Notes under the pieces: generated by a model
Database searches by the model: none
Told to the model about the DNA's origin: nothing
What the model saw: the letters and a program-made list of their open reading frames with translations, nothing else
In this document: positions 1 through 5,376 of the stretch, one piece after another
Layout: each line of letters begins with the position of its first letter
Position numbering within the stretch: the stretch's first letter is position 1
Position numbers and translations under genes: made by a program
Assembly (NCBI GenBank): GCA_016207545.1
Contig: JACQPO010000163.1
Coordinates: 1 to 6,069 of the forward strand
DNA length: 6,069 nt
Source of the DNA: Methanobacteriota archaeon
GTDB lineage: Archaea > Thermoplasmatota > Thermoplasmata > RBG-16-68-12 > EA-27
Direction: 5' to 3'

Positions 1-1479
1 CTCTTGCGCCGGAACCAGGACCCGTGGATCCCGGGGACGAACTATTACAGCCTGCGCATCCGCCTGCTCTCCGACTCGGGCTACGCGTCGACGACGCCGG
101 AGAGCTACCAGATGCTCGCGACGTCCATCCAGGTCGTCGCGCCCTTGAGCACGATCGACATCGTCGCCTCGACGGAAGAGGGGCCGGTCCAGAAGGGTCG
201 CGGCGTCGACTGGTCCGAGAACGAGTTCTACTGGCGGGAGACCACAATCGACATCATCCCGAAGGACGGCAAGAAGCCGACCGCCATGGCCACCGGCGAT
301 CTGAACGGGGACACGAAGGTCGACGTCGTGGTGGGGCTCGATTCCCAGGAAATCACGAACGTCATCGCGTACTACAACCTCGACTACGGGACCACATGGC
401 GCCGGGAGTTCATCAACCAGTTCCAGGGAAAGGCGAACTACCGTGCGGAATCGCTGGCCATCGGGGACCTCGACGGCGACGGCGACGGGGAGATCATCGC
501 CGGGATCAAGGACGCGGCCGGCGGCACGTCGATCGGCGTTATCGTCTTCTGGAACGACGGCTCGTGGACCGGCCAGGAGCTCCGGTACAGCGAGACGGGC
601 GCGAAGCCCAACATGCAAAGCCTGGCCGTCGGCGACATCAACCGAGACGGCCGGCCCGACGTCGTTTCGGGCGACAAGAACGGCGTCGTGGACTACTACT
701 GCAACAACGTCCGAGGCAGCTGGCTCTTCCCGAAGACGACCCCCTGTCCGACCCAGGCGACCCTCCAGCCTCCGGGCAACACGGAAAGCATCAACAGGGG
801 TGTGAAGGTCGGTAAGGCCGGGGAGATTCCGTACAACAGCCTTGCCCTCGGTCAGATGGAGGGACTCTCGTTCGAGCTCAGGCCCGACCAGCCCACGGCG
901 GACAAGACGTTGGACATCGTCGTGGCGAACAACCAGAACCTGATCATCTACCGGACGACGGTCACGTACGACCAGTTCGACGACGCGTACGTGGCCACGT
1001 TTACGCGCTACGACCTGGTCTACACGGGCGACGCGAACAACCGGAAGGTCCAGTCCCTGGCCGTCGGCGACATGAACGCGGACGGGATGAACGACATCGT
1101 CTACGGCATCGACCCGGACAAGGAGAAGAGCGGCGTCTTCCGCCTGCGGAACATGGGCATGCGGCCGCCGCCGAGCACGACGTTCGAGACCTGGGTGAGC
1201 ATCTTGCTCCCGCATACGGTCGTCGACCCCAAGACGGGGAAGATCGCGGACCTCGGGCTGATCAAGGACCTCGTCCTCGGCGATACGGACGGGGACGGGG
1301 ACCTCGACATCGTGTTCCTGAACGCGAACGATCCGAACGACTTCCTGAACAACATCTGGGCTTACGAGAACGTCGGCGACGACAAGACGACGTACGTGGA
1401 GACGAACGTCTTCACGGACGGCTGGTTCAAGCGGAAGGAGAAGGCGTTCGCGCTCGACATCGGCTACATCGACCTCTGA
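1..1479 (+). CDS. FG-GAP/VCBS-repeat beta-propeller protein, 5' end missing
   Basis: The frame is open from base 1 (TTG at 4 is not a convincing start), so the N-terminus, with any signal peptide, lies outside the window. Counting the TTG at 4 as residue 1, five repeats carry a calcium-loop motif of the type SLAVGDxNxDGxxDIVxG: D99-D107, D155-E163, D211-D219, D356-D364 and D427-D435. A fourth copy (S279-D304) has lost its Asp loop and holds an insertion. Spacing is 56-73 residues, as expected for propeller blades. The first ~40 residues look like the end of another beta-rich domain. The only two cysteines (C233, C248) sit in one loop, fitting a disulfide in an exported protein. Such repeats occur in cell-surface or secreted binding proteins; the ligand cannot be read here. 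The protein ends with the first strand of a further repeat (ALDIGYIDL), with no membrane anchor. Confident on fold, not on role. Confidence 0.85.
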   Translation, partial: LLRRNQDPWIPGTNYYSLRIRLLSDSGYASTTPESYQMLATSIQVVAPLSTIDIVASTEEGPVQKGRGVDWSENEFYWRETTIDIIPKDGKKPTAMATGDLNGDTKVDVVVGLDSQEITNVIAYYNLDYGTTWRREFINQFQGKANYRAESLAIGDLDGDGDGEIIAGIKDAAGGTSIGVIVFWNDGSWTGQELRYSETGAKPNMQSLAVGDINRDGRPDVVSGDKNGVVDYYCNNVRGSWLFPKTTPCPTQATLQPPGNTESINRGVKVGKAGEIPYNSLALGQMEGLSFELRPDQPTADKTLDIVVANNQNLIIYRTTVTYDQFDDAYVATFTRYDLVYTGDANNRKVQSLAVGDMNADGMNDIVYGIDPDKEKSGVFRLRNMGMRPPPSTTFETWVSILLPHTVVDPKTGKIADLGLIKDLVLGDTDGDGDLDIVFLNANDPNDFLNNIWAYENVGDDKTTYVETNVFTDGWFKRKEKAFALDIGYIDL

Positions 1480-2096
1480 TCCCGCGGATCGTCCTGGAGG
1501 ACGGACCGCAGGATCTCCCACACGGCGGTCGCCCGCTCGTACTCCACGACCGCGAGCAGGCTGCGGTGCTTCCGCGCGAGCTTCGCGAGCCGTTGCGCGA
1601 TGTGGCCCTCCCGCGCCCGCTCCAGGGCCACGTACCCCTCAGGCTCGCTCACGAACCGGTCGAACTCGAGGACGAATTCCTCCGGGGTCGTCGCCTCCCA
1701 TCGATGCTTCCCGGCCTTTTTGTGGAGGCGGGTGTGGCCCAGCAGGTCCCAAGCCGTGACGAGCTCCACGTACTTCTCCGTGTAGTCCTCGTCGTTGAAG
1801 TCGAGCGCCCGGAGGATGAGGCCCCGCTCCTTCGCGAGGCGGACGGCCTCGACGAAACACGGGGGCGGCTTCCGGACGTCGCCCCACTGGGACAGGCCGG
1901 CGACGTACAACTCCTCCTCCCAGTTCGCGGGCGGGTGCTCGCTCCCGTCGTACGATTCGAGCGCCGCCAGGTCCTCGCGCCCCACGGTCAGGCCGACCGC
2001 CTCCGGCTGCACCTCCTCGATCGCCCGCCGCACGCGTTCCCCTTCGCTTACGAGCCCTCGGATCGCGGGCAGGAGGACGAGGCGGGCGTCCCCCAC
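1464..2096 (-). CDS. Divergent TraB/TIKI-superfamily-like protein
   Basis: A 210-aa protein from a GTG start. It has no signal peptide or membrane segment, so it is probably cytoplasmic. The order of elements resembles archaeal TraB-family proteins: a first strand (ARLVLLPAI, 4-12), a helix then a strand (RRAIEEVQPEAVGLTV, 23-38) where the family has 'I...PDvVavEL', a helical middle, a helix near 158-177 (LERAREGHIAQRLAKLARKH) like the 'ERdryMa..l' helix, and a last strand (SLLAVVEY, 179-186). The family's usual GxxH motif after strand 1 is PAIR here, and the late GxGH motif is absent, so enzymatic activity is doubtful. It follows the HTH regulator gene by 25 bp and is probably co-transcribed. 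No clear Shine-Dalgarno precedes the GTG, and the frame stays open upstream, so the start is uncertain. Its 3' end overlaps the propeller gene. That it is a real gene is well supported by position and codon use; the family call is a similarity judgement from memory. Confidence 0.6.
   Translation of the reverse strand: MGDARLVLLPAIRGLVSEGERVRRAIEEVQPEAVGLTVGREDLAALESYDGSEHPPANWEEELYVAGLSQWGDVRKPPPCFVEAVRLAKERGLILRALDFNDEDYTEKYVELVTAWDLLGHTRLHKKAGKHRWEATTPEEFVLEFDRFVSEPEGYVALERAREGHIAQRLAKLARKHRSLLAVVEYERATAVWEILRSVLQDDPRDQRSM
1478..1503. repeat. Two abutting small hairpins at the convergent gene ends
   Basis: GATCC-CGC-GGATC (1478-1490) is followed, sharing one base, by CGTCC-TGGA-GGACG (1490-1503). 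They sit just after the propeller stop and inside the last codons of the TraB-like gene. A role in 3'-end formation is possible but unproven; there is no T run. Confidence 0.35.
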
Positions 2097-2121
2097 GGTC
2101 AGCGACGCCGGCCCGGTCGTG

Positions 2122-3060
2122 CTACTTCCTCCGCTCCTCGATCAGGTCTTCGATCTCGTCCGGGTCGCGGATCCGGCGAAGTTCGTCCTTCTGGATAAGC
2201 GGCGTCCCCTCGATGCTGTGCCGGCGCGTGTAGATCTCCACGAACAGGACCGCGTCCCGCTCGACGACGCGGGAGATGTCCGTCACGATCCGTGCTTTCT
2301 CGTCCACCCGCTCGGCCCGCGTCGGCACACCGGTCAGCAGGGTCTCGCTCCGGGAGGCGAACGCCTCGAACGGAGACCGGACGGTCGGCAACACGGAGTA
2401 GCCGAGCGCTTCGAGCTTCCGGAACACGTCCCGCTCGAACCGCTCGAACGCCTCGAAGCTCCGGAGGAGTTCCCCCGTCTCCTTCGAATAGGAAAACGGG
2501 TCCACGGGCATCACGAGCGGCGCGCCGAGGAACTCCTCGAGCCGGAGCGCGACGTCGACCGTCGCGGACATCCCCTCGAGGTACATCTGAATCGTCCGGC
2601 GGGAAACGCCCGCGACCTCCGCGAGGGTCCCCAGGGAAATCCCCCGCTCCGCCCGCGCGGCCTGGAGCGCCTCCGCGTCGAGTCGCACGTAGAGCCCGCC
2701 GGGCGCGGAGAACATAAACGGCGGCACGCCCTCCTCGAACAGTTCCGTGAACGTGCGGCGGGACAGGATCGGGACGCCGAACCGGGAGTAGATGACGCCC
2801 TCCTCGAGCGGCCCGCCCCCGCTCCGCTCGCCGATCACGAGCGGGGATCCCTTCAGGGTCGTCGCGATCATCCGAAGCTCGTCCGCGTTCTCCTTCGTGA
2901 ACGCGTCGACGTTCTGGAGGACCTTGATGAGCAGGAGGAGGTCGTCGCGCCGGGCGACGACGTCGAACGTGAGGCCGCGCTGGTCGTGGCGCTCGCTGAG
3001 GTAGAACCCCGTCTTCGCGAGCAGTTCCCGGACTTCGTCGATCAGTTCGCCCCGGCGCAT
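2122..3060 (-). CDS. Archaeal HTH-type transcriptional regulator (MJ1545-like, COG1395 type)
   Basis: A 312-aa protein matching the archaeal 'putative HTH-type transcriptional regulatory protein' family along its length; family members are usually about 310-320 aa. The N-terminal domain (1-120) has the family segments FDVVARRDDLLLLIKVLQNV (32-51) and 'GSPLVIGER...GPLEEGVIY..FGVP' (71-97), then the APGGLYVRLD linker (119-128). A Cro/cI-type helix-turn-helix follows at 129-180, with recognition-helix region VSRRTIQMYLEG (152-163). A C-terminal domain (about 190-312) ends in the charged 'DPDEIEDLIEERRK'. I chose the ATG at 3060 over the TTG at 3069 because a TATA element lies at the leaderless spacing from it. 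It is divergent from endA and precedes the TraB-like gene by 25 bp. Being divergent with an adjacent short promoter region, it may control itself and endA; that is inference. Its target and ligand are unknown. Confidence 0.85.
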   Translation of the reverse strand: MRRGELIDEVRELLAKTGFYLSERHDQRGLTFDVVARRDDLLLLIKVLQNVDAFTKENADELRMIATTLKGSPLVIGERSGGGPLEEGVIYSRFGVPILSRRTFTELFEEGVPPFMFSAPGGLYVRLDAEALQAARAERGISLGTLAEVAGVSRRTIQMYLEGMSATVDVALRLEEFLGAPLVMPVDPFSYSKETGELLRSFEAFERFERDVFRKLEALGYSVLPTVRSPFEAFASRSETLLTGVPTRAERVDEKARIVTDISRVVERDAVLFVEIYTRRHSIEGTPLIQKDELRRIRDPDEIEDLIEERRK

Positions 3061-3083
3061 CCGGGTCAAATAGGTTTCTTCTT

Positions 3084-3095
3084 CTATAAAGGCCC
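3084..3095 (-). promoter_or_regulatory. TATA promoter of the HTH regulator gene
   Basis: Read on the minus strand this is GGGCCTTTATAG. Its TATA part is centred about 27 nt before the ATG at 3060, the distance expected when transcription starts at or next to the start codon (leaderless mRNA). Exactly 23 nt separate the final G from the ATG. A near-identical element faces the other way at 3120-3132. Confidence 0.7.
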
Positions 3096-3119
3096 TCGGT
3101 CCTCACGATGGCGACGCCC

Positions 3120-3132
3120 GGGCCTCTTATAG
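3120..3132 (+). promoter_or_regulatory. TATA promoter of endA
   Basis: GGGCCTCTTATAG, one C longer than the opposing element of the HTH gene. Exactly 23 nt separate its final G from the ATG at 3156, so endA is probably transcribed as a leaderless mRNA. The box lies inside the longer reading frame that starts at ATG 3108, which argues against that earlier start. Confidence 0.7.
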
Positions 3133-3155
3133 GGGAGCGTCGGTTTCCGCGGACG

Positions 3156-4208
3156 ATGACCGGGTCGTTCCGGGACGGAAAGGTCGTCGTCGCCGACGCG
3201 GGAGAGGCGAGCACGCTCCTCAACCGCGGATGCTTCGGAGAGCCCCTCTCCGGTGGCGGGGTGACCCTGACGCCGCTCGAGGCCGTGTATCTCGCGGAAG
3301 CGGGCCGACTCGAGGTGCGCGCGGAGGGAAGCGCCTTGCCGTTGACCGAGTTGTACCGGCGGGCGACCCACCTTGTGCCCGGGTTCGAAGTTCGCTATCT
3401 CGTGTACCGCGATCTCCGGCAACGCGGATACATTGCGAAGGAGGCCGGGCCGCCCCTGGACTTCCGCGTGTTCCCGCGGGGCGGCGGCCCGAAGCAGACG
3501 CCCGCGAAGTACGGAGTCCTCGCGATGAGCGAAGCGTGGGTCCTCGACCTCCACGCGCTCGAGGCACGCGCCCGACAGATCGCGGGCGGGCGGAAGAGCC
3601 TGCTCGTCGCGGTCGTGGACGAGGAGAGCGACGTCACGTACTACGTGGTGCGCCCCGCGGTGCCGAAAGGTCGGCAGGCCCCTGCGGTGCCGATGGGGGG
3701 AATCCCTGTCCACCTCCTGGGGGACCGCGCGACGGTCCTCGATCCCGACGCGGCCGCGAAACTCCATGCGGACGGATTCTACGGGAAAATCGTCGGCCGG
3801 CGCCTCCAGCTGTCCCTCCTCGAGATCGCGTACCTCCTGAACGCGGGCGCGATCGACCTGCGCCGCGCGGACACGAACCGGCCCGTCACCCTGGCGGCGG
3901 TCCTCCGCCAGGCCCGCAAGCTCCAGCCCGACTTCGACCTCCGCCTGCGGGTGTACGAGGACCTGAAGGGGCGAGGGGTCGTCGTGAAGACGGGATTCAA
4001 GTACGGCTCCCACTTCCGCGCGTACGAGGGGGATCCAGACCGCGTGCACGCGAAGTATCTCGTCCACGCGATCCCCGCGGGGCGGCGGGAGATGTGGCCC
4101 GAGGTCAGCCGCGCGGTCCGCCTCGCGCACGGCGTGAAGAAGGACATCCTGTTCGCGTCCGTCGGGGACGACCTCCGCTACCTTCGGCTCGAGTGGATCC
4201 GCCCGTAA
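3156..4208 (+). CDS. endA: tRNA-splicing endonuclease, fused two-repeat (alpha2) type
   Basis: Cuts introns from precursor tRNAs (and rRNA precursors in archaea) at bulge-helix-bulge structures, leaving 2',3'-cyclic phosphate and 5'-OH ends. The 350-aa protein is two tandem EndA units, about twice the 179-aa Methanocaldococcus enzyme. The C-terminal unit (about 186-350) has 'YEDLKGRGVVVKTGFKYGSHF' (273-293 region) and the catalytic triad: Y290 (FRAY), H298 (VHAKYLVH) and K329 (AHGVKKDILFA). In the N-terminal unit the matching positions are F106 (DFRVF), P116 (TPAKYGV) and K147 (GGRKSLLVA), so two of three residues are lost and it should be structural. This is the known pattern of Archaeoglobus-type homodimeric enzymes. 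The ATG at 3156 is preferred to the one at 3108: 'MTGSFRDGKVVVADAGEA' matches the usual family beginning, and the promoter fits. It is divergent from the HTH regulator and convergent with the HAD gene. Confidence 0.93.
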   Translation: MTGSFRDGKVVVADAGEASTLLNRGCFGEPLSGGGVTLTPLEAVYLAEAGRLEVRAEGSALPLTELYRRATHLVPGFEVRYLVYRDLRQRGYIAKEAGPPLDFRVFPRGGGPKQTPAKYGVLAMSEAWVLDLHALEARARQIAGGRKSLLVAVVDEESDVTYYVVRPAVPKGRQAPAVPMGGIPVHLLGDRATVLDPDAAAKLHADGFYGKIVGRRLQLSLLEIAYLLNAGAIDLRRADTNRPVTLAAVLRQARKLQPDFDLRLRVYEDLKGRGVVVKTGFKYGSHFRAYEGDPDRVHAKYLVHAIPAGRREMWPEVSRAVRLAHGVKKDILFASVGDDLRYLRLEWIRP

Positions 4209-4209
4209 G

Positions 4210-4935
4210 TCACAGGTGTTCGCGCAGCGCCTCGAGCGTCTCGATGATTGGCCAGGGGCCGCGCTTCCGTTCGGCCCCCTTGCGGATCAACTGGATGCAC
4301 CGCGCCCCGAGCTCCGCAGCGGGCCGAAGGTAGGAGGCCACGTCGTCGACAATGACCGCTTCGTTCGGCCGTACGGCCGCAACCTCGAACGCCCGCTGCC
4401 AGTAGAACGGCCGGTCCTTCTTCGCACGCGCGACCTCGAGGAGGACGAGCCCGTCGAACAGGTCGCGTATGCCTCCGCCAACGAGCGCGTTCTCCCCGTT
4501 CGACCGGCTCGCGTTCGTGGACAGGAAGAGGCGATGGCCCTGGGCCTTGATCCGCTCGAGCGTCGGCCGAACGTCGGGATACAGGGCGTCGATGCCCCGC
4601 ACGATCTCGGACTCGAGTTCGCGGGAGAACCGGACGCGGTCCTCCGGCGGCGGCAGTCCCGCCAGCTCGAAGACGCGCTGCACCCAGCGTTCCTCAAGCC
4701 CGTTCGTCGCCTCGATCCACGCGTCGCCCTCTCGCCCCTCCGGCGGCATCGCGTCGAGCCGCGCGCCCTCCTGGGTGTACCAAGCCCACGCGTCGTCGTG
4801 GATCTTCTCCCACTTCACGAGGCCGCCGCCGTACCGGCGGTCCAGGATCTCCGCCATCCGACGGCGGTAGTGGGCACCCATCACGCGGGAGTCCACGAGG
4901 ACCCCGTACAGGTCGAGGAAGACGCAACACGACAC
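4210..4935 (-). CDS. HAD-superfamily hydrolase
   Basis: A 241-aa soluble protein from GTG. HAD motifs appear in order: motif I FLDLYGVLVD (6-15) with nucleophile D8; a helical cap (about 17-118); motif II FLSTNAS (137-143) with S139/T140; motif III lysine K172 or K173 (ARAKKDRPFY); and motif IV VIVDDVASYLRPAAELGA (194-211) with D197/D198. The second acid of motif I, normally D10 in phosphatases, is Y10. That DxY form is known from L-2-haloacid dehalogenases (FDLYGT), but motif IV here has the acidic DD of phosphatases, not the dehalogenase SNxxD. The substrate therefore cannot be assigned; a small phosphorylated or halogenated compound is possible. The GTG start is supported by a TATA-like box at the leaderless distance. 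Its stop lies one base from that of endA, tail to tail, and 70 bp separate it from the upstream membrane-protein gene. Confidence 0.85.
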   Translation of the reverse strand: MSCCVFLDLYGVLVDSRVMGAHYRRRMAEILDRRYGGGLVKWEKIHDDAWAWYTQEGARLDAMPPEGREGDAWIEATNGLEERWVQRVFELAGLPPPEDRVRFSRELESEIVRGIDALYPDVRPTLERIKAQGHRLFLSTNASRSNGENALVGGGIRDLFDGLVLLEVARAKKDRPFYWQRAFEVAAVRPNEAVIVDDVASYLRPAAELGARCIQLIRKGAERKRGPWPIIETLEALREHL

Positions 4936-4938
4936 GAT

Positions 4939-4957
4939 TCCCCGCGAAGAGCGGGGA
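4939..4957. repeat. Perfect inverted repeat just upstream of the HAD start codon
   Basis: A 7-bp stem (TCCCCGC / GCGGGGA) with a 5-nt loop, ending 3 nt before the GTG at 4935. It lies between the TATA-like box and the start codon, so it could be an operator or, if the mRNA comes from further upstream, a hairpin near the start. It is not followed by a T run, so an intrinsic terminator is less likely. Confidence 0.45.
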
Positions 4958-4958
4958 C

Positions 4959-4970
4959 TCGAAAAGGCTT
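4959..4970 (-). promoter_or_regulatory. Weak TATA-like promoter of the HAD gene
   Basis: On the minus strand this reads AAGCCTTTTCGA. It shares GCCTTT with the HTH gene promoter, and the last T of that core is 28 bases from the first base of the start codon in both (4963 to 4935; 3088 to 3060). The box is weaker than a normal TATA element because TATA is replaced by TTCG. The matched spacing is the main support. Confidence 0.4.
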
Positions 4971-5005
4971 GCGGCTTGCGTCGTGGGCGGCGAGCAACGG
5001 ACCCT

Positions 5006-5290
5006 TCAACGCCCCGCGTCCTGCTCGAGGACGAAACCGCCGCCGATTGCGAGGGCGAGACCGATGAGGCCCAGGGTGAGGGCGAGGCCGACCCCGAGGC
5101 CCGTCGCGGGGAACGACATGGCGAGAACGAGGGCGAACATCAGGCAGCCGATGCCGGCGATCGCCGTCCCGAGGCCCCGGTTCACGGCCCACGAGAGGGC
5201 CTGCACGCCGAGAAAGACTTCCGCCCTCGAGATGGAAGTAAAACCGCGCGGGAGACCCGAGGGCCTCGCGCGCGGGGTTGTTTTGGGCAT
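5006..5290 (-). CDS. Small two-helix membrane protein, function unknown
   Basis: A 94-aa protein from ATG that I do not recognise. Residues 1-22 are basic and rich in Pro, Arg, Ser and Thr with little predicted structure. Two hydrophobic segments follow, about 41-60 (GTAIAGIGCLMFALVLAMSF) and 65-87, joined by a very short turn (PATG), then a short tail EQDAGR. The basic N-terminus suggests both ends face the cytoplasm. Gly and Ala are frequent in the helices, which allows tight helix packing. The gene sits between the amidohydrolase and HAD genes on the same strand, with 81 and 70 bp gaps, and appears to have its own promoter. The low-complexity N-terminus may mean the true start is further in, for example at GTG codons near residues 29 or 36. 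Another minus-strand frame is open across this region, so the coding call rests mainly on the clean membrane hairpin. Confidence 0.55.
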   Translation of the reverse strand: MPKTTPRARPSGLPRGFTSISRAEVFLGVQALSWAVNRGLGTAIAGIGCLMFALVLAMSFPATGLGVGLALTLGLIGLALAIGGGFVLEQDAGR

Positions 5291-5293
5291 ACA

Positions 5294-5312
5294 GGCTACG
5301 AAACACGTAGCC
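5294..5312. repeat. Perfect inverted repeat just upstream of the membrane-protein start codon
   Basis: A 7-bp stem (GGCTACG / CGTAGCC) with a 5-nt loop (AAACA), ending 3 nt before the ATG at 5290. If transcription starts near 5319, as the upstream TATA-like box suggests, the hairpin would fill most of the roughly 29-nt leader, where a ribosome binding site would otherwise be; no Shine-Dalgarno sequence is visible. Confidence 0.5.
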
Positions 5313-5343
5313 CTTCTGCGGGTTGCGAATGGAAATCCCTCCT

Positions 5344-5350
5344 CTTAAAG
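5344..5350 (-). promoter_or_regulatory. Possible TATA box for the small membrane protein
   Basis: CTTTAAG on the minus strand, in an AT-richer patch between the amidohydrolase stop and the membrane-protein ATG. Standard archaeal spacing would put the transcription start near 5319, giving a leader of about 29 nt. Confidence 0.35.
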
Positions 5351-5357
5351 GGTTCGG

Positions 5358-5376
5358 CCTCACCCGAAGGGTCAGG
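5358..5376 (-). terminator. Hairpin at the end of the amidohydrolase gene
   Basis: An imperfect inverted repeat: CCT/AGG and ACCC/GGGT arms with one C-C mismatch and a 3-nt loop. It covers the TGA stop at 5372-5374. In the transcribed direction it is followed by only a short pyrimidine patch ending in TTT, so a terminator role is possible but weakly supported. Confidence 0.3.

Noticed and set aside
1795..3132. A 445-codon plus-strand open frame opposite the TraB-like and HTH genes.
   Set aside because: Its composition (Arg, Pro, Ser, Asp, Glu runs) is that of an antisense shadow, and the HTH regulator on the other strand matches a known family along its length.
3108..3155. Earlier ATG start for endA adding 16 residues.
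   Set aside because: The added peptide (MATPGPLIGERRFPRT) has no family counterpart and contains the TATA element that fits the ATG at 3156.
4201..4240. Search for a terminator between endA and the HAD gene.
   Set aside because: The stops are one base apart and there is no hairpin plus T run on either strand; any 3'-end signals must lie inside the coding regions.
1665..5231. CTCGAG occurs about 15 times, far more than composition suggests, and is absent from the propeller gene and from the end of the window.
   Set aside because: Fourteen of the copies read as in-frame Leu-Glu (CTC GAG) in the assigned genes on either strand, so codon preference explains them.
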